From NCBI GenBank assembly GCA_905116865.2, contig CAJHNH020002546.1, positions 358,670 to 422,669 on the forward strand: DNA of 64,000 bases. Reading direction: 5' to 3'. The stretch is from Candidula unifasciata (Eukaryota; Mollusca; Gastropoda; Stylommatophora; Geomitridae). The position numbers and the translations under genes are program-made. Positions 1-10,832 of the stretch are shown here, one piece after another. The notes under the pieces are model-generated. The model was given only the letters and a program-made list of their open reading frames with translations, did not search any database and was not told the origin of the DNA. Each line of letters opens with the position of its first letter. Within the stretch, counting starts at the first letter, position 1.

Positions 1-591
1 GCTATCGGTGGAAACATCGAAATCATTTTTCTTCATGTTTCGAAAATACTCCTTGCCTTTGTTGCAGATGTACAGACTAATATCGAAAAAGACTTTATTC
101 TGCAAGGAATCCGGTTTCTCGGTGTCCATGGCTTTACTTAGATAAATCTTTTTCAGATCGTCGGTTTCAATTCTCATTCTGTGACACTTGCGATGCGCCC
201 GCAGTGCCAGATCAAAGGCATCGTTAGCCAGATCAAAGCATCGGTCATGAAGGATGTCAATATTCACTTCATCCAAGAAAAACTTATGCAGACCGGCTCG
301 TAAATCCTTCAAGGTAAGGGAATCCGAACTTTTCAGCTTTATCTTACCGTAGAAATCGCGGAGGAAGTCTGCGAGCTGTGTGTTTGTCATGTGGGTGACG
401 GAATGAAGCGTATGTCCCTTTGCTACGGCAAACTCTAACAAATTCTGCGTAGATTCAGTAACCAGACTATCCTCTTCTCCCGACACAGTCATTTTGGTAC
501 CTCTAAGTTGAGCCAGTTTAGGGCGAGCAGTGCTTTTCCAGGATTCAATGGCAACAAGTTTGTCGTTGTTGTCTGCAGACGACGGGTCCAT
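1..591 (-). CDS. Partial Crypton-like tyrosine recombinase (DUF3504-like), runs off the left edge
   Basis: An uninterrupted minus-strand reading frame of 197 codons runs from the ATG at 591-589 to the window edge. It is the first in-frame ATG after an in-frame TAA near 690. Residues about 50-135 look like an N-terminal core-binding, SAM-like region (HMTNTQLADFLRDFYGKI, then SLTLKDLRAGLHKFFLDE). They are followed by ALRAHRKCHRMRIETDDLKK and by SLQNKVFFDISLYICNKGKE near the edge. This order resembles KIAA1958, ZMYM and QRICH1-type DUF3504 domains, which are known to derive from Crypton tyrosine recombinases. The catalytic R-H-R-Y residues would lie beyond the window, so activity cannot be judged. 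It could be a live Crypton, a domesticated host gene, or one exon of a larger gene. The frame is directly seen; the family is by motif resemblance. Confidence 0.6.
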   Translation of the reverse strand, partial: MDPSSADNNDKLVAIESWKSTARPKLAQLRGTKMTVSGEEDSLVTESTQNLLEFAVAKGHTLHSVTHMTNTQLADFLRDFYGKIKLKSSDSLTLKDLRAGLHKFFLDEVNIDILHDRCFDLANDAFDLALRAHRKCHRMRIETDDLKKIYLSKAMDTEKPDSLQNKVFFDISLYICNKGKEYFRNMKKNDFDVSTDS

Positions 592-1477
592 GTCTGTTGC
601 TGACGTCAGGCAACACTTGGGCTCAATTCTTCTTCTCCCCGAGAATAAAATCAATCTACCATTCCAACACAGCCAAGAAAACAATTACTGTGATAACTAG
701 AACGGTAATATACTTATCTGTTGAACAGAATAATCAAAGAAATAGACAGTAATGGCAAAATAATAATCGCTAGAGAGAAAATGCGAAGCTGGACTCGTCA
801 CTGCGAGAATCCGCCTGGTCCCAGGCACTTCCGGCGTAAAACCCAGGGCATGACGTCAGACAGTGTCGTTCCAGCGCAGATTGCCTATAGCACAGTGGGC
901 GGGCCGAAGGCCCCCCGGGATCTAGTGGCGCCCTAAACTGGGGCGTGGACACTTTGGGCGCCCCAAAATATTTAGGGTTGGGTTTCGGGCTGAGATGTTT
1001 AAGAAAGGCTGTAAACGAAAGTAGAAACAATCAAATAAAAAAGAAAAAATTACAAAAGCTATTTAATCCGTAGTCTTTTTATTGACTAGCGGACTTTTGG
1101 CTAGACATCGACCTGGCTGCCTCGAGATATGAAGAGAGATGATATTGTGTATTTGTGTAGTATATACTGAAGAAGGCGTCATAGTCGCAAGGTTCACGTT
1201 TGTGTGTGTGTGTGTGTGTGTGTTTGTTTGTTTGTTTGTTATGTTGTGAACCTCGCTGAAATACTTTTCGTTCGGAGTTATGTCTTACCCTGATAAGCGC
1301 AGTATAACAACTGTCATTACTGTCTTTGCAAGTGGGGGACGGGGGGTTGAGAGATCTTTGAGCCTGCGGGTTTGTGGAAGTATATCTAGTTAGTGCTGTT
1401 GCCATGACCTGTGCAGATTATGATTTTTGTTTTTCCTAATTGGAACAATACTTGTGATTAAATTCATTGAAAAATAT
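592..1477. other. Intergenic sequence, no gene recognised
   Basis: No convincing coding region. It holds a (GT)n then (GTTT)n simple repeat at about 1199-1241. The short reading frames on both strands here have no recognisable domains. Confidence 0.5.
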
Positions 1478-1607
1478 TCCGCGTGTGGGTTCCGGGGCCC
1501 TGTTATAGAAAAAACAAGAATAGACTCACTGCCAACCCATAAAGCAACACTGCAACACCCAGTCTCTGGAACAGAACTGCAGTCCAGAAGTGGATGAACA
1601 ACTAGGG
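1478..1607 (+). repeat. SINE-C copy, truncated
   Basis: This matches the 5' part (GTGTGGGTTCCGGGGCCC) and the CAGTCCAGAAGTGGATGAAC segment of the SINE-C family found at 18646, 18930, 20588 and elsewhere in the window. Its expected (GAA)n tail is missing because sequence of SINE-B follows directly. Confidence 0.65.
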
Positions 1608-1688
1608 AGTCCGGCTCCGTCAGGATTCGAATCCACGATTTTCAGATCCGCAGGCTAGCGCCTAGCCGCTACACCACGACGGCTCCCA
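1608..1688 (-). repeat. SINE-B head fragment (tRNA-like)
   Basis: On the minus strand this reads as the SINE-B head, with an A-box-like TGTAGCGGCTAGGCGC and a B-box-like GGATTCGAATCCTG. Only the head is present, and it abuts a SINE-C copy. Confidence 0.65.
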
Positions 1689-2253
1689 GTATAGGGGTTA
1701 TGTTGACCTCTTGTCGTGTATAGAACGTCTCTTTTTAAGTTTTGTTTAAAGATGCATTTCTTTCGAAAATATAATTGTGCTTAATTGCCATTCAGAACAT
1801 TGCTATATTTATAATTATTATTATTATCAATAAATTATAGGCTTAGGCCGCTGGAATGCTTCTCTACCACCCCCCCCCCCCGATTTTTTCTTCATGTCGG
1901 CGCTCATGCCGGAAAAAAAATTCCCATACAATTCTTGCTGAACATTTGTCCCAGAAACGTGTTTCTTTAACTCTGTTCAAACGTGGCTTTTGAAATAATT
2001 CTAGCTGTTAAGTTCACAAAGGCACAGAATGAAATGGTTTAGCCATCTAGTGAGAATGCAGCCAGACTAGACTGCATACGAGACTTTTTTACAGTATAAC
2101 ATCTGGGAGGAAGGTGAGAGGGAGACCAATAACAGATAGATAAATTGTGTTGCTGAAACCTGCAAAAGGATGAACAACTCCATCATTCAAGCCACACGAG
2201 AAGCGCAAGACAAATACAGAAAACCACAATATGCGGTACCAGTGAGACGACAA

Positions 2254-2298
2254 AATAATAATAATAATAAATAATAAAAATAATAATAATAATAATAA

Positions 2299-2370
<72 letters not shown>

Positions 2371-2453
2371 AAGAAGAAGAAGAAGAAGAAGAAGAAGAAG
2401 AAGAAGAAGAAGAAGAAAAGAAAAAGAAGCAGCATCAGCAGCAGTAGTAGTAG
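2254..2453. repeat. Compound microsatellite (AAT)n-(AAG)n-(AGC/AGT)n
   Basis: A run of AAT triplets passes directly into AAG triplets from about 2341 and ends with AGC/AGT triplets. The long poly-Leu and poly-Phe frames on the minus strand are products of this repeat and are not genes. Confidence 0.95.
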
Positions 2454-2689
2454 TAGTTGCTGTGTTCACTCTAGCAGTTGTGCTTTCGTGCATATTTCTA
2501 ATACCACCATGGAAGGTCTGCCCAGGGATCTAGAAGGAGATTGTCCCTGAAGATCCTTGATGAACTCCTTTTCTAGAAACGTGTTACTTTAACCCCACTC
2601 AAACACGACTGTTAATTAAACGCTACCTGCAGAAGTACCCATCCAGTTATAGCTTTCTCGATACTTCCCGTATGATTTAGTCAGTTGTT

Positions 2690-3036
2690 ACTTCAGCACA
2701 TACATTCACAAAGTTATGTTATGTTATCACAATCGACGTCACTGCACATTGGGCATTCCCATGCGTGCTCAGTCCCCCGATGCAGCAGCCACTCCAAAGT
2801 ACTTCTACTAATTGTTCCCATGAGAAGCAGGCTATATTGTCTCCTATCTCTTCCATGTCACGCAATCGTATTAGTGTCAGGGATTCCTCATTATCCACTA
2901 GGTCAGTGTGTACAGCACAGCGTTGACGATATCTGCTCTATCCGTGCTTCTTCCCGCAATCTTTAGTGCAGTGCTTGCCAGTTGGTCCGCTCTCTCATTT
3001 CCCTTAACGCCCGCATGACCAGGTGTGTAGATCCAG
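2690..3036 (-). pseudogene. Relic of a non-LTR retrotransposon RNase H domain
   Basis: The minus strand from about 3035 reads WIYTPGHAGVKGNERADQLA, the C-terminal RNase H signature (GHAGxxGNExAD) of several LINE clades. Further on, in another frame, it reads GTEHAWECPMC, matching a similar segment at about 34670. Stops interrupt the frame between these two parts. No upstream reverse transcriptase is visible, so this is a truncated, decayed copy. Confidence 0.65.
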
Positions 3037-3039
3037 GTG

Positions 3040-4700
3040 AGGGAGGTTAAGTGCGATTTTCGAATGCTGCTTCGACCACGTCATCTTTATTATTTTCGTC
3101 GTAGTCGTACGCGTGATTATATAAAAAGTCGTACAGAACGTCGCTCACATCACGGTCCACTAAAACGACCCACCGTCTGTTGCCAGTTAACTTGTCTCTC
3201 GAATTTTCATAATGTCACTGCTTAAGAATATTTTTACATTCATCTATTGCCATGCACTTTAACCTGCTTTCCACAGACTGGCATTGGTCCGGGAAATGTT
3301 TCGCCCAGTCTTGTAGCCAGAGTACGATTCTAGTGCTATATAAAGCGGAACAGTGAGGCGTTGCACGTCGACAATTTTGCACCGAAAGTATATGCGGCCG
3401 TCAAATGACAAAACTTCGCTAGTTCGTCTGTCCATTACCCCTCTCAGTAAGTCGTGTTTTGTTTTCTGTCTTCGCCGTCAGCTGGTTTGCAAAATTTTTA
3501 TTCGTTTTATCCTGAGCGGGAGATATAAAGATGAACACTGTTCTATAAAATTGCACGTTGGAGGACGCTGTAACGTAATAGCTTGCACAATTGCCTGTCT
3601 GCCCGGTGTTGCAATGACTACCTAGGTAGATTTAATTTAACTTTACTTACCAAGTCGACCCCGCCCCAAATGGATACCGGGAAATGCTCTCCGAAATAAA
3701 GGCAGCCTGTTAAAAAATACACCACCTCATCCATTTACTGAGAAGTCGCTAACTTTTTTTATGTTTAGCTGCGCAAATCCCTTTTTATTATTGCAAACAG
3801 TTCTATTGATAATACTCAAGGCTGTCTTTTACTTCTTGTTTCTGTCCTTGAAAAATAAAACATGCCTATACTCACTACAAAGTGTCTATTGTAATAGTAC
3901 GGAAAATAAATAATACCTAAGAAAAGGTGCGGCTACTGTGTACCGTTGCCTACCACCTGAAAGGGGCGGAAAAGCCATAGAATACTACATATCGTCCATT
4001 CTAGAAAGACACCGTCACCCATGCCAGACCTATGGCACCTGATTCAGTAAACTGTATTAAGAGTAGGCAGGATCATACACTGTTATAATGTATGTTATTT
4101 CGCTATTTTGTTGAAAAATTAATTTTCCAATTATTAACCTTCCTCTTTCAGCCGTAAAGAATACTAAAAATAAACCAGTGCACATCTTGCCATTGTGACC
4201 ATACAATTCTCGGCACGAAGCAGGAATTCACAAGTGTGTAAATATAGCACGGTCAACCTGAAATAAACTGTTGTGTTTGTTGCATTCATGCGTCAGTATG
4301 TTTAAAAATCAGCGGCGTTTCTTGGGGAGGGTTTATTCCACAGCGATTTCTTAAGTGAGCTCTTGAAAAGGGCGTGTCCGTGAGTCTAGGGAGAACAAAT
4401 GAGGAATTAAAGTGTGTGATTCTATCGAAAATAGCTCTGGGACTGCTTGGCAGGGAAAAACATCCCAGCACCTCTGATCAGTGCTATAAAGTTTCAACAA
4501 AAGCTTATGAGGTTAAATAAAAGAAAAGAACCGGGTTATTTTCTCAGAGCTTCAGACACGTTCATAGTCCAGACAACGGTCTCCTGGAGCTATTTATATT
4601 CCGGTGAAGGACTCAGTTCAGATGTCGGTGTATGGATTCATGTTGCTATGAGCAGGCATGTAAATCCCACACCATGGCGAGTGTGTCTAGCCAGATCTTC
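3040..4700. other. Intergenic, nothing recognised
   Basis: Mixed-composition sequence with no supported gene. The short reading frames show no conserved motif. Confidence 0.4.
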
Positions 4701-4704
4701 GCAT

Positions 4705-4932
4705 TCATCGGCTGCAAGGCAGCTCCTGGGGAAAGTTCTGGTTATTTATCTATTGCCTCCTCGGTTTCAATCTTTTCCAGAACCTGCGTATTTTACGTGC
4801 ACATTCGTTTTACAGATCAGACTTTTTTGGATGTAGACTGTTAGTTCCTCACCTCTCAGGCAGACGCACTTCGACTTTGAAAGAAAACACATAATTAGTC
4901 GCACTTTAAGATATGCTTGTTGGTTGGCAGTT
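4705..4932 (-). repeat. SINE-C copy, diverged
   Basis: It matches the SINE-C body (GTTCTGGTT..., CAGATC.GACT..., CTCAGGCAGACGCACTTCGACTT, AATTAGTCG) in reverse orientation. It is more diverged than the copies at 18646 and 18930. Confidence 0.6.
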
Positions 4933-5410
4933 GTCTATGCTCTTTTCCCCCGACATTTGACTCCGGAACTAAATTGGGGCGCCACGCCTTTAAAGGGAAT
5001 TCCGAATTATAACCACTGCTACCAACTGTGTTATCGCAGTTCATGACTTCGAAGTATATTAAAAGTAAATTTATGACTTCAAGTAAAGTTAAAGTGTTTG
5101 CTAACATGTCAGTCTTTGTACTTTAGATTTCTCCCAGCTATAATTAAATGTTACAGTTATACAGCTGGGCCCAACCTGGGGTGTAAGCATTTTGAGAGTC
5201 CCTCCCCTCCCAGCCTTTTTTCTTTCCAAAAAAAAAAAAAGAAAAAAGGTAAAAGAAAAAAGGGGAGGGGAAAAGGAAGGAAGGGGGGGGGGAGGGGTCT
5301 GCCGCCTCGCTCAGTTTGCTCATCCACCCTAATCTACCCAAAATATGTATGAAAGTTCTTTTAAAAAAAAATTTTTTTGATCCATATTAGTTTAGATAAT
5401 GTCCTGTTAT

Positions 5411-5640
5411 GACGGCTCTGTGGCTAAGTCGATGTGACCGCTTCGTAATGCCGGGGTGCCGTGTTCGATCCCAGCTGCGGGCCATGCGCCTTGCGTTGGT
5501 TCGACAGTGGTATCAGAGGGTCGACCGTCCAGGAGGAATGGCAAACTACTGGATGTAAATTTGCCTAGAGAAACCACACAACAGCCAGGGGCTGCTAGGG
5601 TTGGTTCTGCAACGTCCCGTAAAGGATACGCAACTAACCT
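5411..5640 (+). repeat. SINE-A, full-length tRNA-derived SINE with target-site duplication
   Basis: The head GGCTCTGTGGCTAAGTCGAT resembles a pol III A box, and GTTCGATCCC resembles a B box. The 3' end is TGCAACGTCCCGTAAAGGAT followed by ACGCAACTAACC. A 14-bp target-site duplication, TAATGTCCTGTTAT, occurs at 5397-5410 and 5641-5654, giving a body of about 230 bp. The tRNA origin is inferred from the box motifs. Confidence 0.85.
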
Positions 5641-5739
5641 TAATGTCCTGTTATAATCTACACACCGACACTTTCGGATTGGAACTCACAGAAAGAAGTC
5701 GAGAATGAAGGAATTAAATTATATAGTAAGCCGTTTGAG

Positions 5740-5830
5740 TATGTGCTTGAACTGCAGTTCAAAAGTGGATGAACAACCAGAACTTTCTGTCAGAGTTTAA
5801 AGCTGGTGAACGCGAAGAAGAAGAAGAAAT
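5740..5830 (+). repeat. SINE-C 3' end with (GAA)n tail
   Basis: It matches the 3' third of SINE-C: ACTGCAGTTCAAAAGTGGAT, AACAACCAGAACTTTCTG, and GCTGGTGAACGCGAAGAAGA followed by the GAA tail. Confidence 0.7.
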
Positions 5831-6009
5831 AAAAACTGTCACGGCTGCCTGTTATACCACATTTTAGGGCGGTGTAGATGGGGGAGGGGGGGGGGGCCTT
5901 GAGCCTGAAGTTTTAGGGCCGCCTGGCTAGTGATGTGGCCACGGACTGTTCAAGTTAGGATGTTTTTTTCTGCATAGAAAGACGCAGCAGCCAAAAATAA
6001 AAACAAAAA

Positions 6010-6062
6010 GGCAGGGGTTGGTTCTGCAACGTCCGATGAAGGACACGCAACTAACTTTAACC
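6010..6062 (+). repeat. SINE-A 3' fragment
   Basis: It contains GGGGTTGGTTCTGCAACGTC and GGACACGCAACTAAC, the last part of SINE-A. The rest of the element is missing. Confidence 0.6.
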
Positions 6063-6484
6063 ATTAAAAGGACTTCTTGACACTCCGCGTCTGTACTGAT
6101 ATCGATATTGTTTAACGCGCAGGGGCGACGGACGGAGCATGAGTGACTCAGGTCAGGGTTGCCAGATTAAAAACTTCATTTTATGCCAAACCATTACCCA
6201 AAATATGCCATAAAATGCCAAATAAAATATAACATTGTACCCACTTCACATCAAAAGCTCTAGATTGAATTCTTCACTGTCATCCTCACTGGAACCTATG
6301 GAAGATACAGCGTAAACCTTTTGAGATGTAAAATCTTTTAGAATTTTCTCTGGTGGGATGAAGTCTTTGCAACTCATCTATAATGATAGCATATTTCTTG
6401 TTCCGAAAATCATCAATCATCCTTCAGTGCAGGTGACATACTTTTTTTTTTATTAGGCATAAACATTTAGTTCTATGCAACCGT

Positions 6485-8293
6485 ATGTGGTGGCATATAA
6501 GGGCAGATAAAGTGAAACATCTAAATGATCTAGCACAAGAAGCGGAGACAGCAGCAGCAAAAGGAAACCTCAGAGAACTTTACAGTAACACAAGAAAATT
6601 AGTAGGTAAATATAGACAGCCAACTGGATCAATCAAAAATAGTCAAGGAAAGGTACTTACTAACACTAAAGATCAAATGGACAGATGGGTTGAATATTTT
6701 GAAATGCTTCTAAATAGACCAGGCCCAGAGGTTCCCCCAGATATCCAGCCTTTAGAAATGGAACTGGATATCAACTATGAGATACCATCCAAAGAGGAAA
6801 TTAGAAAAGCTTTAAATCTTCTTAAGGAAGAAAAGGCGTCAGGCCCAGATGGTATCCCAGCTGAAGCCATCAGGACCAACATAAACACATCAACAGAATT
6901 GCTACATAGATTATTCAGTAAAGTCTGGGAGACCGAAGAAATACCAGCAGACTTGAGAGAAGGATATCTTGTGAAACGGCCCAAAAAAGGTGATCTACAG
7001 GAGTGTGAAAACTATAGAGGAATTATGTTGCTGTCAGTTCCTGGAAAAATATTAAGTAGAATTATTTTGGAAAGATTAAAAGATGCTATTGATAAAATGC
7101 TAAGAGATGAGCAGGCAGGTTTTCGGTCAAACAGATCCTGTACTGATCAGATAGCCACATTACATATTATAATAGAGCAAAGCATTGAACTGAACTCATT
7201 ACTTTACATTGGATTTATAGACTATGAAAAAGCATTTGACAGCATTGATAGGGAATCTCTCTGGAAATTGATGGGGCACTATGGAATCCCACAGAAAATT
7301 ATCAACTTAGTAAAGACAACATATAAAGACATGAAATGTCGAGTTCTTCATGAGGGAAAGCTAACAGATGCGTTTGAAATAAAAACACGTGTGCGACAGG
7401 GATGTCTTTTGTCGCCTCTTCTATTTTTACTGGCTATAGACTGGACTATGAAAACAGTAACTATGAAAACTGCTAACACCAAGAATGGAATTCAGTGGAC
7501 CCCTACAAAACAGCTTGATGATCTGGACTTCGCTGATGATATTGCCCTTCTGTCCCATTCACGGAATCAGATACAAGATAAATTAAATATACTTAATGCG
7601 AGATCACAGCAGCTTGGTCTGAAAATCCATAAAGGAAAGACAAAGATAATGAGAATAAATCAGGCAAATAGTAATGTGGTTTCTCTTAATGGCACCCCAC
7701 TCCAAGACGTGGAGTCGTACACCTATTTAGGCAGTAATGTAGATAAAGATGGAGGAACTGATAGAGATATTAAAATAAGAATACAAAAGGCAAGAGGGGC
7801 TTTCATGGCACTAGGGAATTTGTGGAGGTCAAAAGAAATTAAAAGAAATACTAAACTAAAAATTTTTAATTCTAATGTCAAATCAGTACTATTGTATGGG
7901 GCGGAAACATGGAGAACAACGAAGGCAATTACTAATAAATTACAGACATTCATTAACTGGTGCCTGCGCAGAATAGAGTGAATAAAATGGTATGATAGAA
8001 TAACTAATGTAGAACTTTGGGAGAGAACTAAACAGGCTCCAGTGGATCAGGAGGTGAGGAAAAGACGCTGGCGTTGGATAGGGCACACACTGAGAAAACA
8101 GGAAACTAGAATGTCTTTGCATTGGAACCCACAGGGGCATAGGAATATAGGAAGGCCAAAAAACACATGGAGAAGAGAGCTGGAGAATGAGGTTAGAAAG
8201 ATTGGGAGGACATGGGGAGAGCTCCATGTAATGGCGAAGGATAGAACGACTTGGCGTGAGTTGGTTGAGGGCCTATGCTCCATTGGGGGATAG
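6485..8293 (+). pseudogene. LINE reverse transcriptase ORF, one in-frame TGA
   Basis: This frame encodes a non-LTR reverse transcriptase. Motifs seen in order are ASGPDGIPAEAIR, ENYRGIMLLSVPGKI, DEQAGFRSNRSCTDQI, IGFIDYEKAFDSID (motif A), RVRQGCLLSPLLF (motif B), DLDFADDIALL (motif C, FADD codons at 7529-7540), and ESYTYLGSNVDKDGG. A TGA at 7979-7981 stops the frame after RRIE. The same frame then continues without shift to 8293 with RKRRWRWIGHTLRKQ and GRPKNTWRREL, the usual C-terminal region of this LINE type. The ATG at 6485 belongs to the target-site duplication, not to the element, so the natural N-terminus is missing. The element is dead on arrival because of truncation; the TGA is the only other visible lesion. 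Confidence 0.9.
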
Positions 8294-8310
8294 AAAGGCA
8301 GAAGAAGAAG
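6492..8310 (+). mobile_element. RTE-like non-LTR retrotransposon, 5'-truncated, with 13-bp target-site duplication
   Basis: The insertion is bounded by AACCGTATGTGGT at 6479-6491 and again at 8311-8323. It ends in a (GAA)n tail. The 5' end is truncated, so no endonuclease domain is present. The downstream half of an RT-encoding ORF fills the element. Related 3' ends occur at 17020-17300 and 35435-35870. The perfect duplication and near-intact frame indicate a comparatively recent insertion. Confidence 0.9.
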
Positions 8311-8833
8311 AACCGTATGTGGTAGACACAGCCATACAAAGGATAGGTTTAGACAAAAGTCAATGAACTTAAAGTTCATGTTAAACGTTTACAAGAGAGT
8401 ATCTAAAGTCAGTGGCCTAGAAACCTGCGGGCTAACGTGGAGGTAAAACTCACACAGCAAAGGTTAACTGGTTGACTATTCCTATCTTTAAATTTAAAGA
8501 GGCATGACCTAAGGGACAACGAACAAAGGCAAATAGAGAATATTTCCTGGGGGTTTTCTATCCAATTATGCAAAGTGGCTTAGAAACCTTTCTTTGGCGA
8601 GAAAGAAAAAGGATAATGAACCTAAGAAGACACTGTTTCATGAACTCCGGTACAAAGGAGAGAGGTAGAACCTAGTAGCATAAGGAGTATTTACACTGCC
8701 AGCGACTATGCAGGAAGACACTTGTGCTGAAATCTAACGGAGGAACCATGAAAAAAAAAAATGTGAGCACATCTTGATAAGAAAAGCCAGGAAAAACCAA
8801 AATATGCCAATATATGCCAGTTCATTATCTCAT

Positions 8834-9067
8834 AGGTTAGTTGCGTATCCTTTACAGGACGTTGCAGAACCAACCCCAACAGCCCCTGGCTGTTGTGTGG
8901 TTTTTACTAGGCAAATTTACGTCCATTAGTTTGCCATTGCTTACTGGACGGTCGGCTTTCTTGATACTACTGTCGAAACCAACGCAAGGCACATGGCCCG
9001 CAGCTGGGATCGAACCTGGCATCACAGCATTACGAAGCGTTCGCATCGACTTAGCCACAGAGCCGAC
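8834..9067 (-). repeat. SINE-A copy with target-site duplication
   Basis: Reverse-oriented SINE-A beginning GGTTAGTTGCGTATCCTTTA on the plus strand and ending at the tRNA-like head. It is flanked by TCATTATCTCAT (8822-8833) and TCATTATCTTAT (9068-9079), a 12-bp duplication with one mismatch. It is inserted inside the CAGGG-ended DNA transposon. Confidence 0.85.
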
Positions 9068-9499
9068 TCATTATCTTATGAAAGTTCAATTTCAAATATG
9101 CCAAATGTGTGGAATCTGGCATCAAAAATGCCAATATGGCAACCCTGACTGAACATGGGGGAGGAGCCATAAACGCCGCCCAACATGTAAAGAAGCTCTC
9201 TTTCTTATGAGTTTAAGCATCTGTTGATACATTTTATATTATTTCAGACTATTATTATATGTATTCGCCACTGTGCACATTTTTCTTCTTCTTCCTCTTC
9301 TTCTTCTTCAGCATTCCGAGCCCTTAAGGTTCATTGCTGCAGATATCACCCACCCCCATTCATCTCTCTGGTTGGCCTTCTCTTTCCAGTTGGTGATACC
9401 AAGTGTTTGTAGATCTGTCTGGATATTACTTTTAAAGAGGAGATATGCTGACATCTTTAAAGATTTGAACGTCAAGGAAGATTGGTTAATAGACAGCAT

Positions 9500-9772
9500 C
9501 CATTAACAGCATCCTGTCTCGGAGGCTGAAATGTTTTGGTCATATCAAGCGCCTTGATGAATTGGAAAAAAAAATTATAGCAGAAAGCATGGTACCAGGA
9601 AGGAGGGGCAGGGGCCGATCAACACGAAAATGGGCACAGGATATAAGTGACTTCTTGAGTATAAAAGTACACGAGGCGGGAGAGCTGGCGAGAGACCGAG
9701 TTTCTTTCAGGCAGACCGTGATGAGAGCGACGTTCTGCAAAGGACCTGCCACATGATGATGATGACTTACTT
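9500..9772 (+). pseudogene. LINE 3' end with (GAT)n tail
   Basis: Codons at about 9513-9756 read LSRRLKCFGHIKRLDE, then GRRGRGRSTRKWAQDISDF and ARDRVSFRQTVMRAT, followed by a stop and TGATGATGATGA. This is the C-terminal tail typical of RTE-like LINEs (KxxxxFGHxxR ... GRGRPxxxW). Related tails lie at 58046-58193 and 58198-58540. The reverse transcriptase core is absent, so this is a short 5'-truncated copy. Confidence 0.75.
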
Positions 9773-10021
9773 GACTGTTAACATTCTCCTTACTTCCAGG
9801 GCTTCTATTTATTACTGCATTTCAGCTACAAGATTGGTAGTACGAGTCAAGGCTGAGTACACATCACACACATTGAGTCCACAATGACGGGTTCTATACA
9901 AATAAATAAGGCAACAGGTGGTGAAAGGGAGACAATAGAAATAAGTGCTGCTAAACTGCGAATGACTTTAGTAACCTGCTGCGCGAGTGATCTTCTCTTG
10001 ATTACGTTCATTGATTTTTTT

Positions 10022-10190
10022 TAAAAGTATCCAGAAACCATGCGTTCTCAACCCTTTGGCTCGGTACTATAGAAATCAAAACCCTTCGGCCTTGATTCCC
10101 CTTCTGCCTACCCCCGGACCACAAGGAGTTTGTTACCCGGTCACCGCACAGTCCGGTTTAGCCAACTGCGCTAGAGAGCCAGGCATGTTT
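10022..10190 (-). repeat. SINE-D copy (tRNA-derived)
   Basis: On the minus strand the head is GCTCTCTAGCGCAGTTGGCT (A-box-like), followed by a diverged B-box region and a body ending TATGG/ATACC-type sequence GTACCGAGCCAAAGGGTTG. Two other copies lie at 44813 and 60372. Confidence 0.7.
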
Positions 10191-10237
10191 ATTGATAATC
10201 TGCGTGCATTTACTGCCACCAGAAAGATCTTTCTATG

Positions 10238-10513
10238 AAAGTAAAAGTAAAGGACCCTTTTCCCCAACTTCATGCGTATTAGGCATATAGGGCTAGACCT
10301 ATATTTTATAGACTAATCGATACTTGGTGGGTGATGTGGTCAGTAGCAACCAGGCGCCTTTACTTCCCAGGACTTTACCTATCACCCATTCAAGGCTGGG
10401 TCTAACTGGAAGCCCAGGTCAATTTTGAAAGAAAAAAGTCCAGTTCAGTCATTACCTAAACCCACAACCTTCCGATCCACAGGCGAGCATTTGTCCGCTT
10501 CACTACGGCGGCT
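10238..10513 (-). repeat. SINE-B copy, near full length
   Basis: In reverse orientation it reads from AAGGACCCTTTTCCCC through GGGCTAGACCTATATTTTAT and CTTTACTTCCCAGGACT to the tRNA-like head ending CACTACGGCGGCTT. It lies head to head with the SINE-B copy at 10600. Confidence 0.75.
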
Positions 10514-10599
10514 TGCAATGCTCTCTGTAACCTACAGTTGTTGTTTTGTCACTCTATTTCTTCCTCCTCTTCCTCATTTTTCTTCTTCTTCCTCTTACG

Positions 10600-10832
10600 T
10601 CGCCATGCCATAGCGGTTAGACGTTCACGCGCCAATTGGATGGTCGTGGGTTCACTCCCTGGCGTAGCCGGACGTTTTTTCAAAAATGACCTGACTCCCA
10701 GGTCGACCCAGCCTCGAGTGGGCACAGGGTGCAGTCCCACATCACCCATCTTGTGATGTTTGGTCTATAAAAATATAGGACTAGCCCTATATGCCTGAAA
10801 GGTGTGGAAAAGGGTCCCTCGCCTTTTTTCCC
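10600..10832 (+). repeat. SINE-B copy, forward
   Basis: The head CCATAGCGGTTAGACGTTCA with GGTCGTGGGTTCACTCCC matches A- and B-box positions. The body includes CCAGGTCGACCCAGCCT and AGGACTAGCCCTATATGCC. It forms an inverted pair with 10238-10513. Confidence 0.75.

Larger units (their letters stand above)
6154..9147. mobile_element. DNA transposon with CAGGGTTGCCA inverted termini (hAT-like), invaded by a LINE and a SINE
   Basis: The left end CAGGGTTGCCAGATT (6154) is mirrored at the right end, which ends TGGCAACCCTG (9137-9147). The termini contain repeated ATATGCCA-type motifs near both ends, as is common for transposase-binding subterminal repeats. Removing the nested LINE (6492-8310) and SINE-A (8834-9067) leaves about 0.9 kb, too short for a full transposase. 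On the minus strand at about 6400-6258 a short frame reads CKDFIPPEKILKDFTSQKVY and ends SSEDDSEEFNLELLM-stop, possibly the C-terminus of a transposase. The CAGGG end suggests hAT, but the flanking 8-mers (ACTCAGGT and ACTGAACA) do not match, so the superfamily is unproven. Confidence 0.5.

Noticed and set aside
7723..8379. Minus-strand frames with hydrophobic sequence opposite the LINE
   Set aside because: Antisense shadows of the reverse-transcriptase ORF.
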